A stretch of DNA of 64,000 nucleotides, taken from NCBI RefSeq assembly GCF_900177545.1, contig NZ_FXBQ01000001.1, positions 620,001 to 684,000 of the forward strand, given 5' to 3'. The stretch is from Maritimibacter sp. HL-12. Its GTDB lineage: Bacteria > Pseudomonadota > Alphaproteobacteria > Rhodobacterales > Rhodobacteraceae. Under the pieces are notes generated by a model, which saw nothing but the letters and a program-made list of their open reading frames with translations, did not search any database and had not been told where the DNA came from. The first letter of the stretch is position 1; the number at the start of each line of letters is the position of its first letter. A program made the translations under genes and the position numbers. Positions 37,828-47,508 of the stretch are shown here, piece by piece.

Positions 37828-37926
37828 TGCATGGTGATCCGGAATGCCAAGCCACGAGGCCGTGAGCGCAGCCTCTTTCCTTTTGCCCGTCGCGCGGGCA
37901 CAAGAGCGCCGAAAGGAGCCCCGCCC

Positions 37927-38799
37927 ATGACCCGCATCATCGAGCGCCTCGACGAGATCGCCGCGCCTTACGACGTTCTGCTTTGTGACCTCTGGGGCTG
38001 CGTGCACGATGGCGTGCGGCCCCTCCCCGACGCGGTGGCGGCCCTGCAGGGGTTCCGCGCGACCGGCGGCACGGTGATTCTCGTCACCAACGCCCCGCGC
38101 CAGCGCAGCGCGGTGCAGGCGCACCTCGAGGAAATGGGCCTGCCGGGCGATGCCTGGGACGATATCGCCTCCTCCGGCGATGCCGCCCGCGCGGCGATGT
38201 ATCGCGGCGCGGCGGGAAACAAGGTCTGGTTCATGGGCGAGCCGCATGACGAGGTGTTCTTCGAGCCGATGGCGCTGGTTGAAAACCCGGTGGAGATTGC
38301 CCGCGTGCCGCTCGAAGAGGCCGAGGGCATCGTCTGCACCGGCCCGTTCGACCCGCTGGCCGACCCGGCCGATCTGCGCCCGCACCTGCTCTATGCCAAG
38401 CAAAAAGGCCTCAAACTGCTTTGCGCCAACCCCGATATCGTCGTCGATCGGGGCGATGTGCGCGAATGGTGCGCCGGTGCCGTGGCGGCGCTTTATACCG
38501 AGATGGGCGGCGAAAGCCTCTTTTTCGGAAAACCCCACCCGGCGATCTACGATCTTGCCCGCGCCCGGCTTGCCGCGCTCGGCAAGTCGCCCGACAACGC
38601 CCGCACCCTCGCCATTGGCGACGGCATCCACACCGATATTCAGGGCGCACAGGGCGAAGACATCGATTCCCTTTTCATCACCGGCGGACTGGCGGCCAGG
38701 GAGACCAACACCGTCCGCCAGCCCGACGCGGCGGCGCTTGCCGCCTACGTCGAAAGGGCAATGGTCACCCCCACCTTCGCCATGGGCTTTCTGCGTTAG
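37927..38799 (+). CDS. HAD superfamily class IIA hydrolase (TIGR01459-type)
   Basis: This 290-residue protein has motif I YDVLLCDLWGCVHDGV (DxW/D), motif II VILVTNAPRQ and the lysine in FGKPHPAIYDLA. Motif IV IGDGIHTDIQGAQGEDIDSLFI is also present. These fit the NagD-like class IIA phosphatases. The sugar-phosphate or nucleotide substrate is not known. The ATG has an AAGGAG site; longer frames upstream are shadow. Confidence 0.9.
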   Translation: MTRIIERLDEIAAPYDVLLCDLWGCVHDGVRPLPDAVAALQGFRATGGTVILVTNAPRQRSAVQAHLEEMGLPGDAWDDIASSGDAARAAMYRGAAGNKVWFMGEPHDEVFFEPMALVENPVEIARVPLEEAEGIVCTGPFDPLADPADLRPHLLYAKQKGLKLLCANPDIVVDRGDVREWCAGAVAALYTEMGGESLFFGKPHPAIYDLARARLAALGKSPDNARTLAIGDGIHTDIQGAQGEDIDSLFITGGLAARETNTVRQPDAAALAAYVERAMVTPTFAMGFLR

Positions 38800-38891
38800 C
38801 GCAAAAACCGGGGCTTGATTTTCTGCGCTTGCAAAGTAATCTTGTTGCCGACATCGCCCGTCAGGCGTGAGATTATTACCCGGAGGACCGG

Positions 38892-39335
38892 ATGTTGGAC
38901 AACCTGCCCCGCGGCACGATCTGCATCGAGGATCTCGAGATCGGCATGAAGCGCCATCTCACCAAGCAGGTCACCGACCGCGACATCGAGCTTTTTGCGG
39001 AAGTCTCGACCGACCGCAACCCGGTCCACCTCGACGACGATTATGCACAGGATACCATCTTCGAGGGCCGCATCGCCCATGGCATGCTCACCGCCGGGCT
39101 GATCTCGGCGGTGATCGGCGAGCAGCTTCCGGGCCATGGCACGGTCTATCTCGGCCAGAACCTGCGCTTCATCGCCCCGGTGCGCCCCGGCGACACGGTG
39201 CGCGCGGAGGTCACGGTGATGGAGATCGACTATTCGAGGCGCCGGGTGCAGCTGAAAACCGAGTGCCACGTCGGCCACCAGTTGGTGCTCAAGGGTGAGG
39301 CCACGGTTCTGGCGCCTTCCGCGAAGTTCGACTGA
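38892..39335 (+). CDS. MaoC-like (R)-specific enoyl-CoA hydratase
   Basis: This 147-residue hot-dog-fold protein carries the hydratase 2 motif: AEVSTDRNPVHLDDDYAQDTIFEGRIAHGML with the catalytic Asp and His. It hydrates trans-2-enoyl-CoA to (R)-3-hydroxyacyl-CoA, linking beta-oxidation to polyhydroxyalkanoate or related use. A GGAGGA site precedes the ATG. It ends 68 bases before ribF. Confidence 0.9.
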   Translation: MLDNLPRGTICIEDLEIGMKRHLTKQVTDRDIELFAEVSTDRNPVHLDDDYAQDTIFEGRIAHGMLTAGLISAVIGEQLPGHGTVYLGQNLRFIAPVRPGDTVRAEVTVMEIDYSRRRVQLKTECHVGHQLVLKGEATVLAPSAKFD

Positions 39336-39402
39336 GGCGCACACCTTCGCGGCGCGGCAAAGGTATCTTGCACAGCCAGCGTCAGCGAGCTAACTCCCGG
39401 CC

Positions 39403-40341
39403 ATGCGGATCGTAAGAGACTGGCAATTTGTCGAGGATCAGGACCGGGGTGCCTCGGCGGCCATCGGCAATTTCGACGGTGTCCACCGTGGCCACCAATA
39501 CGTGATCGGCATCGCCCGCGAGCGGGCCGCCGAGATTGGCGCGCCGCTCGGGGTGATGACCTTCGAGCCGCATCCGCGCGAATACTTCGCCCCCAAGGCA
39601 CCGCCGTTCCGGCTGATGAATGCCGAGGCGCGCGCGCACCGGCTCGGCTGGCTCGGCATCGACAAGCTCTACGAGCTTTCGTTCAACGACACGTTATCCG
39701 CGCTGAGCCCGGAAGACTTCGCCGCCCGGGTCATCGTCGAAGGCTTGGGCCTGCGTCACCTCGTGGTCGGTGACGATTTTCACTTCGGCAAGGGCCGGGC
39801 GGGCAATGCCGCCGATCTTGCGGAGTTCGGCCGCGCCATGGGGTTCGGCGTGACCGTCGCGCCGCTGATGCATGACACCGGCGAGGAAATCAGCTCCACC
39901 GCGATCCGCCAGGCGCTCACCGACGGCCGGCCGGGCGATGCTGCGCGCATGCTCGGCCACTGGCACCGGATCGACGGCAAGGTGATCCGGGGCGACCAGC
40001 GCGGGCGCGATCTGGGCTATCCCACCGCCAACATGTCGATCGCCGGGCTGCACCCGCCGCGCTTCGGCGTCTACGCGGTGAAGGTGGATGTGCTCACCGG
40101 GCCGCACGCGGGCAGCTATGGCGGCGCGGCGAGCCTCGGGGTGCGGCCAATGTTTGGCGAAAACCTGCCCAACCTCGAAAGCTACCTGTTCGACTTCAAG
40201 GGCGATCTCTACGACGCCCATCTCTCGGTCGCGCTGATCGAATACCTGCGGCCCGAGGAAAAATTCGCCTCGCTCGAAGCGCTGATCGCGCAGATGGATG
40301 CCGATTGCGCGCGGGCGCGGTCCATTCTCGCGGCGATTTGA
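39403..40341 (+). CDS. ribF: Bifunctional riboflavin kinase / FAD synthetase
   Basis: This 312-residue enzyme makes FMN and FAD. The N-terminal nucleotidyl transferase shows AIGNFDGVHRGHQYVI and VVGDDFHFGKGRAG, then ISSTAIRQALTDG. The C-terminal kinase has VIRGDQRGRDLGYPTANM and GVYAVKVDV with SLGVRPMFGE. Length and domain order are standard. Confidence 0.96.
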   Translation: MRIVRDWQFVEDQDRGASAAIGNFDGVHRGHQYVIGIARERAAEIGAPLGVMTFEPHPREYFAPKAPPFRLMNAEARAHRLGWLGIDKLYELSFNDTLSALSPEDFAARVIVEGLGLRHLVVGDDFHFGKGRAGNAADLAEFGRAMGFGVTVAPLMHDTGEEISSTAIRQALTDGRPGDAARMLGHWHRIDGKVIRGDQRGRDLGYPTANMSIAGLHPPRFGVYAVKVDVLTGPHAGSYGGAASLGVRPMFGENLPNLESYLFDFKGDLYDAHLSVALIEYLRPEEKFASLEALIAQMDADCARARSILAAI

Positions 40342-40463
40342 GGCCATCCCCGGGCCCGCCTGTCGTGCCTGCCCCGCCCCCCGGACCTGTTCACGGGTGG
40401 TATTACGGGCGACGGCAACGCGGCGGGGTTTTCTTTCCCCCGGCCTTGAGCGAGGGTGCCGCG

Positions 40464-40913
40464 ATGACGACTCGCCTGCGCAAACGCTTCTGGGAGCTGC
40501 CGCTCGACAGCCTCACGCCACCCGAATGGGAGGCGCTTTGCGACGGCTGCGGCAAGTGCTGCCTGAACAAGCTCGAAGACGAAGACAGTGGCGAGGTGGT
40601 GTTCACGCGCATCGCCTGCCGTTTGTTCGACGACAAGACCTGCCGCTGCGGGCAATACGACATCCGGCTGCAATTCGTGCCCGAATGCATCGTGCTCAGC
40701 CCCGAGACGATGGACAAGGTGGGCTATTTCATGCCCAGAAGCTGCGCCTACCGGCTGCGCCACGAAGGCAAGCCACTGCCCGACTGGCACCCGTTGTTGA
40801 CGGGCGATCCGGAAAGCGTGCACCGGGGCCATTCGATGCGCGGGCAAACCCTGCCCGAGTTCGAGGTGCCGGAAGAAGACTGGGAAGACCACGTGATCGA
40901 CGAGGAAATTTGA
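40464..40913 (+). CDS. YcgN family cysteine cluster protein (UPF0260)
   Basis: This 149-residue protein has conserved cysteines in ALCDGCGKCCLNKLED, IACRLFDDKTCRCGQYD and PECIVLSPE, plus the MPRSCAYRL motif. These likely bind a metal or iron-sulfur centre. Function unknown. It ends 1 base before the aldolase ATG, so the two are in one operon. Confidence 0.92.
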   Translation: MTTRLRKRFWELPLDSLTPPEWEALCDGCGKCCLNKLEDEDSGEVVFTRIACRLFDDKTCRCGQYDIRLQFVPECIVLSPETMDKVGYFMPRSCAYRLRHEGKPLPDWHPLLTGDPESVHRGHSMRGQTLPEFEVPEEDWEDHVIDEEI

Positions 40914-40914
40914 C

Positions 40915-41961
40915 ATGCATTTCGCTTCCGACAATTCCGGCCCGGTGCATCCGAAGGTGATGCAGGCGATGGTCGCGGCAAACGAAGGCTACGCGATGCC
41001 ATACGGTGCCGACGCGCTGATGACGGAGGTGCGGGCCCGGATCCGCGAGATCTTCGAGGCCCCCGAGGCCGCGGTCTATCTCGTCGCCACCGGCACGGCG
41101 GCAAACGCGCTGGCGCTGGCGACGCTGTGCCAGCCGTTCCAGACGGTGTTCTGCTCGCCGGTCGCGCATATCCATGAAGACGAATGCAACGCGCCCGAGT
41201 TCTACAGCGGCGGTGCCAAGCTCACCCTCGTGGGCGACGGCGACAAGATGACCCCGGAGGTGCTCGCAGCCGCGATCGCGATCGAGGAGAGCCGGGGCGT
41301 GCACGGTCCGCAGCGCGGGCCGGTCTCGATCACCAATGTCACCGAGCGTGGCACCGTCTACAGCGCGGCCGAGGTGGCGGCGCTGGCGTCGGTGGCGAAG
41401 GGCTACGGCCTGCCGGTGCATCTCGACGGCGCGCGCTTTGCCAATGCGCTGGTGGCGACCGGGGCGAGCCCGGCAGAAATGACGTGGAAGGCGGGCGTCG
41501 ATGCGGTGAGCTTTGGCGGCACCAAGAACGGCCTCATGGGCGTGGAGGCGGTGATCCTGTTCGATCCGGCCAAGGCCTGGGAATTCGAGCTTCGGCGCAA
41601 GCGCGGGGCACACCTGTTTTCCAAGCACAGGTTCCTTTCGGCGCAGATGCTCGCCTATCTCGAAGACGGGCTCTGGCTGGAGACCGCGCGCGCCGCCAAT
41701 GCCGCGCAGGCCCGGCTTTCGGAAGGGCTCCGCGCCGTGCCCGGCGTCGCCTATCTCTACCCGCCGCAAGCCAACATGGCCTTTGCAGCATGGTCGCGCA
41801 GGGCGCATCGCCGGCTGCACGAGGCCGGCGCGCAGTACTACCTTTGGGAAAGCGAGCTCGAGGGCGACGACCCCGAGGAAATGCTGGCCGCGCGGATGGT
41901 CACCGACTGGGCGGTGAGCGACGCGGATATCGACCGCTTCGTCGCCCTGGTGGCCGGCTGA
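40915..41961 (+). CDS. ltaE: Low-specificity L-threonine aldolase
   Basis: This 348-residue PLP enzyme splits threonine to glycine and acetaldehyde. Features are the N-terminal SDNSGPVHPKVMQAM, PYGADALMTEV, GTAANALAL, HLDGARFANALVATG and the PLP lysine in SFGGTKNGLMG. The RRKRGAHLFSKHRFLSAQM segment is also typical. It follows the cysteine-cluster gene by one base. Confidence 0.93.
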   Translation: MHFASDNSGPVHPKVMQAMVAANEGYAMPYGADALMTEVRARIREIFEAPEAAVYLVATGTAANALALATLCQPFQTVFCSPVAHIHEDECNAPEFYSGGAKLTLVGDGDKMTPEVLAAAIAIEESRGVHGPQRGPVSITNVTERGTVYSAAEVAALASVAKGYGLPVHLDGARFANALVATGASPAEMTWKAGVDAVSFGGTKNGLMGVEAVILFDPAKAWEFELRRKRGAHLFSKHRFLSAQMLAYLEDGLWLETARAANAAQARLSEGLRAVPGVAYLYPPQANMAFAAWSRRAHRRLHEAGAQYYLWESELEGDDPEEMLAARMVTDWAVSDADIDRFVALVAG

Positions 41962-42777
41962 TCAGACCTTCAGGAACGCCGCGATCTCGCCCGCCACGCC
42001 TTCAGGGTGCGTGAGCGGCGACATGTGGCCCGCCCCCGCGACCATCACCCGCCGTGCCTGCGGCAGCCGGGCCGCGAGCGCCTCGTGCACCGCGTGCACG
42101 ATCGGCGGCGAGGCGCTGCCTTCGATCAGCAGCACCGGCAGGCTGAGCGCCTCGATCCGATCAGGCATGGTCAGGCCGGGCGCGTCATCCATGGTGACGC
42201 CGCGTTCTTCGGCGATCCGTTCGATCTGATCTGCAAGACGGGTGCGGGCGCGGTCGGAAAGGCTTGACCACGGCGCATCGGGGTTCATCGCCGTCTGGAA
42301 AACGCGCGCCGCAGCCTCCCGGTCACCCGCCGCCAGCGCGGCACCGAAACCGGCCATCGCCGACATGTGCGCTTCGTGGGCCGCCGTGCCCGCGGCGAGG
42401 GCAAACAGCGGTGGCTCGATCAGGGTGACACTACGCACCATCCCCGGCCGTTCCATGGCCAGCCGCAGGGCCACGGTGGCACCGTAGCTGTGGCCGATCA
42501 CGTCGGCGCGCTTGTCGATCAGCGCCGCCGCGATCCGGGTGGTAAGATCATGCAGCCCGAGGGCCCCGCCCTCGCCCGACCACCCGGCGCTCTTGCCATG
42601 GCCGGGACGATCGAAGGCGGTCATCGCGAGCTTTTCGAGCAGCGCCGCCTGCACCCGGGTCCAGGTGCCGGTGTGGCCGAGCGTGCAATGGATGAACAGC
42701 GCGCGCCGCACGCCGCACCCGACATGAACCACATGGGTCGGAAACCCGCAGACCTCGCGGGTTATGGCGGTGCTCAC
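41962..42777 (-). CDS. Alpha/beta hydrolase
   Basis: This 271-residue hydrolase has the nucleophile in GHSYGATVALRLA, an oxyanion/HG-type loop near IHCTLGHTGTW, and the catalytic His in GAGHMSPLTHPEGV. The start is a GTG at 42777 that overlaps the isomerase stop (GTGA), so the two form an operon. The natural ester or thioester substrate is unknown. Confidence 0.88.
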   Translation of the reverse strand: MSTAITREVCGFPTHVVHVGCGVRRALFIHCTLGHTGTWTRVQAALLEKLAMTAFDRPGHGKSAGWSGEGGALGLHDLTTRIAAALIDKRADVIGHSYGATVALRLAMERPGMVRSVTLIEPPLFALAAGTAAHEAHMSAMAGFGAALAAGDREAAARVFQTAMNPDAPWSSLSDRARTRLADQIERIAEERGVTMDDAPGLTMPDRIEALSLPVLLIEGSASPPIVHAVHEALAARLPQARRVMVAGAGHMSPLTHPEGVAGEIAAFLKV

Positions 42778-43373
42778 GTCGCGGCCGATAGATGCACGTC
42801 GAGATCGTCGAGCCGGTCCTGCCCCCAGAACAGCGCGCCGTCCTGCGCCACCCACGAGGGTGCGCCGAAAACCCCGGCCTGAACCGCTTCTTCGAGGTTG
42901 CGCCCGTAGGTCTCCGCGCCTTCGAACAAGCCGCTGTCGGCGAGCGCGGGATCAAACCCGGCGGCTTCGAGCGCCGCCTTGATCACGCTGTCCTCGGCAA
43001 TGTTTTCATCAGCCGCCCAGCAGGCGGTGAGAATGCCTTGCACCAGCGCGAACATGTCACCGCCGCCCGCCCTCTGCGCCGCGATGATGGCATAGGACGC
43101 AGGTGCCGGGTTGGTCGGGAAAAAGGCAGGCTCGACGTTGATCGCAAGCCGGTGCCGCTTGGCCTGGCGGGCAAGATCGGCCAACCGGTAGGCTTGCCGC
43201 GACGGGTGGCGTTCGCCCGGCAAGGTGCCGCCGGTGCGACCGTAGAGCGCCACGATGTCGACAGGCTTCCACATCACATCCAGTTCGTGGCGGGCGGCGA
43301 GCGCGGCGAAGCGCGGCCCTGCGAGGTAGGTGTAGGGGGAAATGGTGCTGAAATAATAATCTACACGTTGCAT
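42774..43373 (-). CDS. 2-hydroxychromene-2-carboxylate isomerase-like (DsbA/GST kappa fold)
   Basis: This 199-residue protein has YYFSTISPYTYLAGPRF, where Ser replaces the DsbA cysteine, and FGAPSWVAQDGALFWGQDRL, which is the conserved GVFGxPSF element. Members isomerise cis-trans aromatic intermediates with glutathione. The substrate here is unknown; no naphthalene genes are nearby. Confidence 0.88.
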   Translation of the reverse strand: MQRVDYYFSTISPYTYLAGPRFAALAARHELDVMWKPVDIVALYGRTGGTLPGERHPSRQAYRLADLARQAKRHRLAINVEPAFFPTNPAPASYAIIAAQRAGGGDMFALVQGILTACWAADENIAEDSVIKAALEAAGFDPALADSGLFEGAETYGRNLEEAVQAGVFGAPSWVAQDGALFWGQDRLDDLDVHLSAAT

Positions 43374-43488
43374 TTTGTGCCTCCCGGGCCCCTTGCGGTG
43401 GCCTTGAGCCTAGCCCGGTGCTAAGCGGTGTCAACGTCGCGGTTTCGCGATTCTGTTACCAAGCTTGATCACGCCGGGGACCCTACGC

Positions 43489-44514
43489 ATGGCTGCCATC
43501 AACGAACCCAAGCTCATCTCGGGCAACGCCAACCGCAAACTTGCCGAGGCGGTGGCCCGGCGGATGTCGATCCACCGGGGCGCAAAGGTCGACCTCGTGA
43601 GCGCGCGGGTCGAACGGTTCAACGACCAGGAGATCTTCGTCGAGATCCACGAGAACGTGCGCGGCGAGGACATGTTCATCATCCAGCCGACCTCGAACCC
43701 GGCGAACGACAACCTGATGGAACTGCTCATCATCGCCGACACCCTGCGCCGCTCGTCCGCGGCGCGCATCACCGCCGTGATCCCCTATTTCGGCTATGCC
43801 AGGCAGGATCGCCGCTCGCGGGCGCGCACGCCGATCAGCGCCAAGCTGGTGGCCAACATGATCACCCAATCGGGCATCGAACGGGTGCTGACGATGGATC
43901 TGCATGCAGCGCAGATCCAGGGCTTCTTCGATATCCCGGTCGACAACCTCTATGCCTCGCCGATCTTCGCGCTCGATATCAGGCACCATTTCCGCGACTG
44001 CCTCGACGAGGTGATGGTGGTGAGCCCCGACGTCGGTGGCGTGGCGCGGGCGCGTGAACTGGCCAAGCGAATCAACGCCCCGCTCGCCATCGTCGACAAG
44101 CGGCGCGAAAAGCCCGGCGAGGTGGCCGACATGACCGTGATCGGCGACGTGTCGGGCAAGCGCTGCATCATCGTCGACGATATCTGCGACACGGCGGGCA
44201 CATTGGTGAAGGCGGCGGAGCTATTGAGCGAAAGCGGGGCCAAGGAGGTCCATGCCTATATCAGCCACGGCGTGATGTCGGGCCCGGCGGTGGAACGGGT
44301 GACAAGCTCCGCGATGAAAAGCCTCGTGATCACCGACTCGATCCAGCCCACGCCACAGGTTCTGGCGGCGGAAAACATCCGCGTCGTGGCCACCGCGCCG
44401 CTCTTCGCACAGGCGATTCTCAACATCTGGGGCGGCACCAGCGTGTCGTCGCTGTTCGACGATCCCACGTTGGAGCCGCTCTACGAGACCCATTACGCAG
44501 GCACACTGCTCTGA
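43489..44514 (+). CDS. prs: Ribose-phosphate pyrophosphokinase (PRPP synthetase)
   Basis: This 341-residue enzyme makes PRPP from ribose 5-phosphate and ATP. It has [57 protein letters not shown] and the PRPP loop [17 protein letters not shown]. The ATG at 43489 (GGGGA site) is preferred over an upstream frame extension. Confidence 0.96.
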   Translation: MAAINEPKLISGNANRKLAEAVARRMSIHRGAKVDLVSARVERFNDQEIFVEIHENVRGEDMFIIQPTSNPANDNLMELLIIADTLRRSSAARITAVIPYFGYARQDRRSRARTPISAKLVANMITQSGIERVLTMDLHAAQIQGFFDIPVDNLYASPIFALDIRHHFRDCLDEVMVVSPDVGGVARARELAKRINAPLAIVDKRREKPGEVADMTVIGDVSGKRCIIVDDICDTAGTLVKAAELLSESGAKEVHAYISHGVMSGPAVERVTSSAMKSLVITDSIQPTPQVLAAENIRVVATAPLFAQAILNIWGGTSVSSLFDDPTLEPLYETHYAGTLL

Positions 44515-44520
44515 CCCGAC

Positions 44521-45186
44521 TCAGCGGCCGGGCAGAAGGGTCAGGAAATCGTCCACCGGGAGCACCGGACGCAGGATCGACGCCAGTTCCTCGACCTTGG
44601 GGTTGTTACTGTCGAACATCGCGTAGCAGACGAAATCCTGCACCATGGCGCCCTGCTGCTCGTAGCCGAGGCTGAAGAACTCCGCGGTGCGATCCACGTT
44701 GAACCAGTAGGGGTCGATATTCGCCACGGTTTCGCCCGCGGCGCGGGTCGGGGTGTAGCCGGTGTGGGCGCGGTTTTGCCATTGCCAGACATGCACCAGC
44801 TCGTGCGCCATGATCACCGAGGCCGGATAGGGCGCGCTTCGGGGGAACCCCCGGAAGGCATCGTGCGGGTAGAAATCGTAAGAAAAGAAAACCTCGTTCT
44901 GCAACACGAAGGCGGCAGGCCAGCGCCAGACCCGGCGGGTGCCCTGTTTGCGGTCGCACAGGCCCGGCGGCGGCTTGATCGCGGCGGGTGCCTCGGCGTC
45001 GGGGTCCGGTTTCGGTTCGCGCGGCAGCGGCAGCAGGCCCACCCCTGCCCGCACGGTGACCGTCTCGGCATCGAGCGTGTCGCCGAACAGCGCCTCTGCC
45101 GCCCGGGTTTCGTTCGGCGTCAGCGGTCGGGCACAGGCTGCAAGCAGGGCCAGCATGGCAAGGGCAGCGTGGCGGGCGAGCGGCAT
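44521..45186 (-). CDS. Lipoprotein with HExxH zinc-peptidase-like motif
   Basis: This 221-residue protein has a lipoprotein signal (LAMLALLAAC with Cys after the lipobox) and the zinc motif MAHELVHVWQWQNR near residue 150. YPHDAFRGFPRSAPYPASV precedes it. It resembles the eCIS-like or DUF4157-type domains that have an isolated HExxH, but no third ligand is clear. It converges on prs, with 6 bases between them. Confidence 0.75.
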   Translation of the reverse strand: MPLARHAALAMLALLAACARPLTPNETRAAEALFGDTLDAETVTVRAGVGLLPLPREPKPDPDAEAPAAIKPPPGLCDRKQGTRRVWRWPAAFVLQNEVFFSYDFYPHDAFRGFPRSAPYPASVIMAHELVHVWQWQNRAHTGYTPTRAAGETVANIDPYWFNVDRTAEFFSLGYEQQGAMVQDFVCYAMFDSNNPKVEELASILRPVLPVDDFLTLLPGR

Positions 45187-45288
45187 TGTGCAGTCCTCAA
45201 GGCGCGTTGGCGCGCAAACGGGCGACCGCAAGGCCGCCCGTCACTTGCCGGTTTCAGCCGCGATGGTGCGCGGCACAATCCGGTCGCG

Positions 45289-45756
45289 TCAAGGTTTGAC
45301 GTAAGTGAAGCCTTGTTGCTGGAGATAGGAAAGCTCGGCCACGCCGGAGGGCACGATATCTTCTTCCCAGACGTCGAAAAGGTCCTCGTCGGGATCAATG
45401 TCCCAGCCGACGATGGTGTTGTTGCAGACCGCGAAGGCGACGTTCTGCCCCTTGAGTTCCACCACCCGCGCCTGAAGCGTTTCGTTGGTAAGCGCGTTTG
45501 CGAGCAGGTTCAGCCCGTTGCCGTGCAGCACGACGCGCATCTCGATGTTCTCCGCCCCCACCGCGTTGAGGTGGTTCTGGATATTGCGCAATGCACCGAT
45601 GTAATAGGCATCGCCCTCGCCGCCGTTGACGTTGATATGATAGACGGCCTTCTGGGTGCCGTAGCGATCCGAAGCCGCTTCGGCAACGCCGCAGCCTGCG
45701 GTCAGCGCGACGACGGCAAGCGCAAGGGCAGCGAATACTCTGTTCAGGTAATTCAT
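45289..45756 (-). CDS. Exported DsrE-family protein
   Basis: This 155-residue protein has an N-terminal signal (VFAALALAVVALTAGCGVAEA) with a possible lipoprotein Cys. The DsrE fold follows: KAVYHINVNGGEGDAYYIGALRNIQNHLNAVG, MRVVLHGNGLNLLA, and FAVCNNTIVGW with the Cys that could take sulfur. The role in sulfur handling is inferred from the family. Confidence 0.82.
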   Translation of the reverse strand: MNYLNRVFAALALAVVALTAGCGVAEAASDRYGTQKAVYHINVNGGEGDAYYIGALRNIQNHLNAVGAENIEMRVVLHGNGLNLLANALTNETLQARVVELKGQNVAFAVCNNTIVGWDIDPDEDLFDVWEEDIVPSGVAELSYLQQQGFTYVKP

Positions 45757-45892
45757 GGTTCCTCCCGGTCGTTATCTTGTTTTTTGGTGGCCCGGCGACA
45801 GGCACCAGGAAGCGCGGCGGGGCAGGTCGAACCCCCTCCACACCTGCGACACTTTGACCCAAGACCGGGATCAAGGCAAACCTTCTGTGAGG

Positions 45893-46879
45893 TCAGAGCA
45901 TCGCCGGAACAACCAGGTCGGGCGGGCGGTGGCCGTCGGCGAAGGTCTTGATATTGACCAGAACCTTCTCGCCCATCTCGACCCTGCCCTCGCGGGTTGC
46001 CGAGCCCATGTGCGGCAGCAGCACCACGTTGGGCAGCGCCCGCAGGCGCGGGTTGACCTCGGCCCCATGCTCGAACACGTCAAGCCCGGCCCCGGCGATC
46101 TCGCCGGCGCGCAGCATCCGCGTCAAGGCATTCTCGTCGATCACCTCGCCGCGCGACGTGTTCACGATCACCGCGTCGGGCTTCATCAGCTTGAGGCGGC
46201 GCGCGTTCATCAAGTGGAAGGTCGAGGGGGTGTGCGGGCAGTTGATCGAGAGGATATCGACCCGGCTCACCATCTGGTCGAGACTGTCCCAGTAGGTCGC
46301 ATCGTGCTCGGCCTCGATATCGGGGTGCAACCGGCGGCGGTTGTGATAATGCACCTCCATCCCGAAGCAGCGCGCCCGCCGCGCCACCGCCTGCCCCACC
46401 CGGCCCATGCCGAGAATGCCCAGGCGCCGCCCGGCGATACGCCCGCCGAGCATCGCCATCGGCGACCAGCCTTCCCACGAGCCGGCCTGCATCACCGCCA
46501 TCCCCTCGGGAATGCGGCGGGTGATCGCGAGGATCAGCGCCATCGTCATGTCGGCGGTATCCTCCGACACCACGCCGGGCGTATTGCTCACCAGAACGCC
46601 GCGCTGGCGCGCGGTGGCGACGTCGATGTGATCGACCCCGGCACCGTAATTGGCGATCAGTTTGAGTTTGTCGCCGGCCTGCGCGATCAATCCCTGGTCG
46701 ATCCGGTCGGTCAGCGTCGGCACCAGAACGTCGGCGGCGCGCATCGCCGCGGCCAGCGCCTCGCGGCTCATCGGCGCATCGCTTTCGTTGAGCGTCACGT
46801 CGAACAACTCGCAAAGCCGCGACTCGACCGGCTCGGGCAACCGTCGCGTCACGACAACACTCAGCCGTTCTGTGGCCAT
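45893..46879 (-). CDS. D-2-hydroxyacid dehydrogenase (glyoxylate/hydroxypyruvate reductase-like)
   Basis: This 328-residue NAD(P)-dependent enzyme has LGILGMGRVGQAVARRARCFGM as nucleotide site. Catalytic Arg is in VNTSRGEVIDENAL, Glu follows in GLDVFEHGAEVNPRL, and His in LLPHMGSATREGR. It reduces a 2-oxo acid; the sequence is close to glyoxylate/hydroxypyruvate reductases. A GC-rich leader precedes it. Confidence 0.92.
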   Translation of the reverse strand: MATERLSVVVTRRLPEPVESRLCELFDVTLNESDAPMSREALAAAMRAADVLVPTLTDRIDQGLIAQAGDKLKLIANYGAGVDHIDVATARQRGVLVSNTPGVVSEDTADMTMALILAITRRIPEGMAVMQAGSWEGWSPMAMLGGRIAGRRLGILGMGRVGQAVARRARCFGMEVHYHNRRRLHPDIEAEHDATYWDSLDQMVSRVDILSINCPHTPSTFHLMNARRLKLMKPDAVIVNTSRGEVIDENALTRMLRAGEIAGAGLDVFEHGAEVNPRLRALPNVVLLPHMGSATREGRVEMGEKVLVNIKTFADGHRPPDLVVPAML

Positions 46880-46998
46880 TCACCGCCTCCCAAATCTTGC
46901 CTCAGGGGTCTCCCGGTGGCATGGTGGCAGCGAACGCGATGAGGCACAAGCGCCGCAAGGCGAAAGACAACGAAAACAACGCGTCAGGTGGGCAGGAC

Positions 46999-47508
46999 AT
47001 GAACAGCACGGGACAGGTGCGGCTGGCGTCGATCGTCTTGGGCGTGGCGCTTGCGCTTGCAGGATCGGCCCTTGCGCTCGACCGTGGCCCGGTGACCAAC
47101 CTCCCCCTGCCCCGCTTCGTCTCGCTCAAGACCGGCGAAGGCAACGTCCGGCGCGGTCCCTCGCTCACCCACCGGGTCGACTGGATATTCACCCGTCGGG
47201 GCATGCCTCTCGAAGTCATCGGCGAATATGGCCACTGGCGGCGGGTGCGCGATCGCGACGGGATGGGCGGTTGGGTGCATTACTCGCTCTTGTCCGGCAG
47301 CCGGAGCGGGTTGGTCGAAGCCGATCTCGTGCCGCTCCATGCCCGCGCCGACGCCGGTGCGCCGGTCAATGCCCGGCTCGAAGCAGGAGTTATCGTCGCG
47401 ATCGACAGGTGCACGCTCGACTGGTGCAGGGTTCGTGTGGAAGGGGTCAAAGGATGGATGGTGAAGCAGGGTTTGTGGGGCGTGCGGGCGCAAGAGGTTT
47501 TCGACTAG
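46999..47508 (+). CDS. Periplasmic bacterial SH3 domain protein
   Basis: This 169-residue protein has a signal peptide (RLASIVLGVALALAGSALA). Two SH3-like domains follow: FVSLKTGEGNVRRGPSLTHRVDWIFTRRGMPLEVIGEYGHWRRV and PVNARLEAGVIVAIDRCTLDWCRVRVEGVKGWM. Such proteins bind cell wall. Its end overlaps the next gene by 55 bases. Confidence 0.88.
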   Translation: MNSTGQVRLASIVLGVALALAGSALALDRGPVTNLPLPRFVSLKTGEGNVRRGPSLTHRVDWIFTRRGMPLEVIGEYGHWRRVRDRDGMGGWVHYSLLSGSRSGLVEADLVPLHARADAGAPVNARLEAGVIVAIDRCTLDWCRVRVEGVKGWMVKQGLWGVRAQEVFD

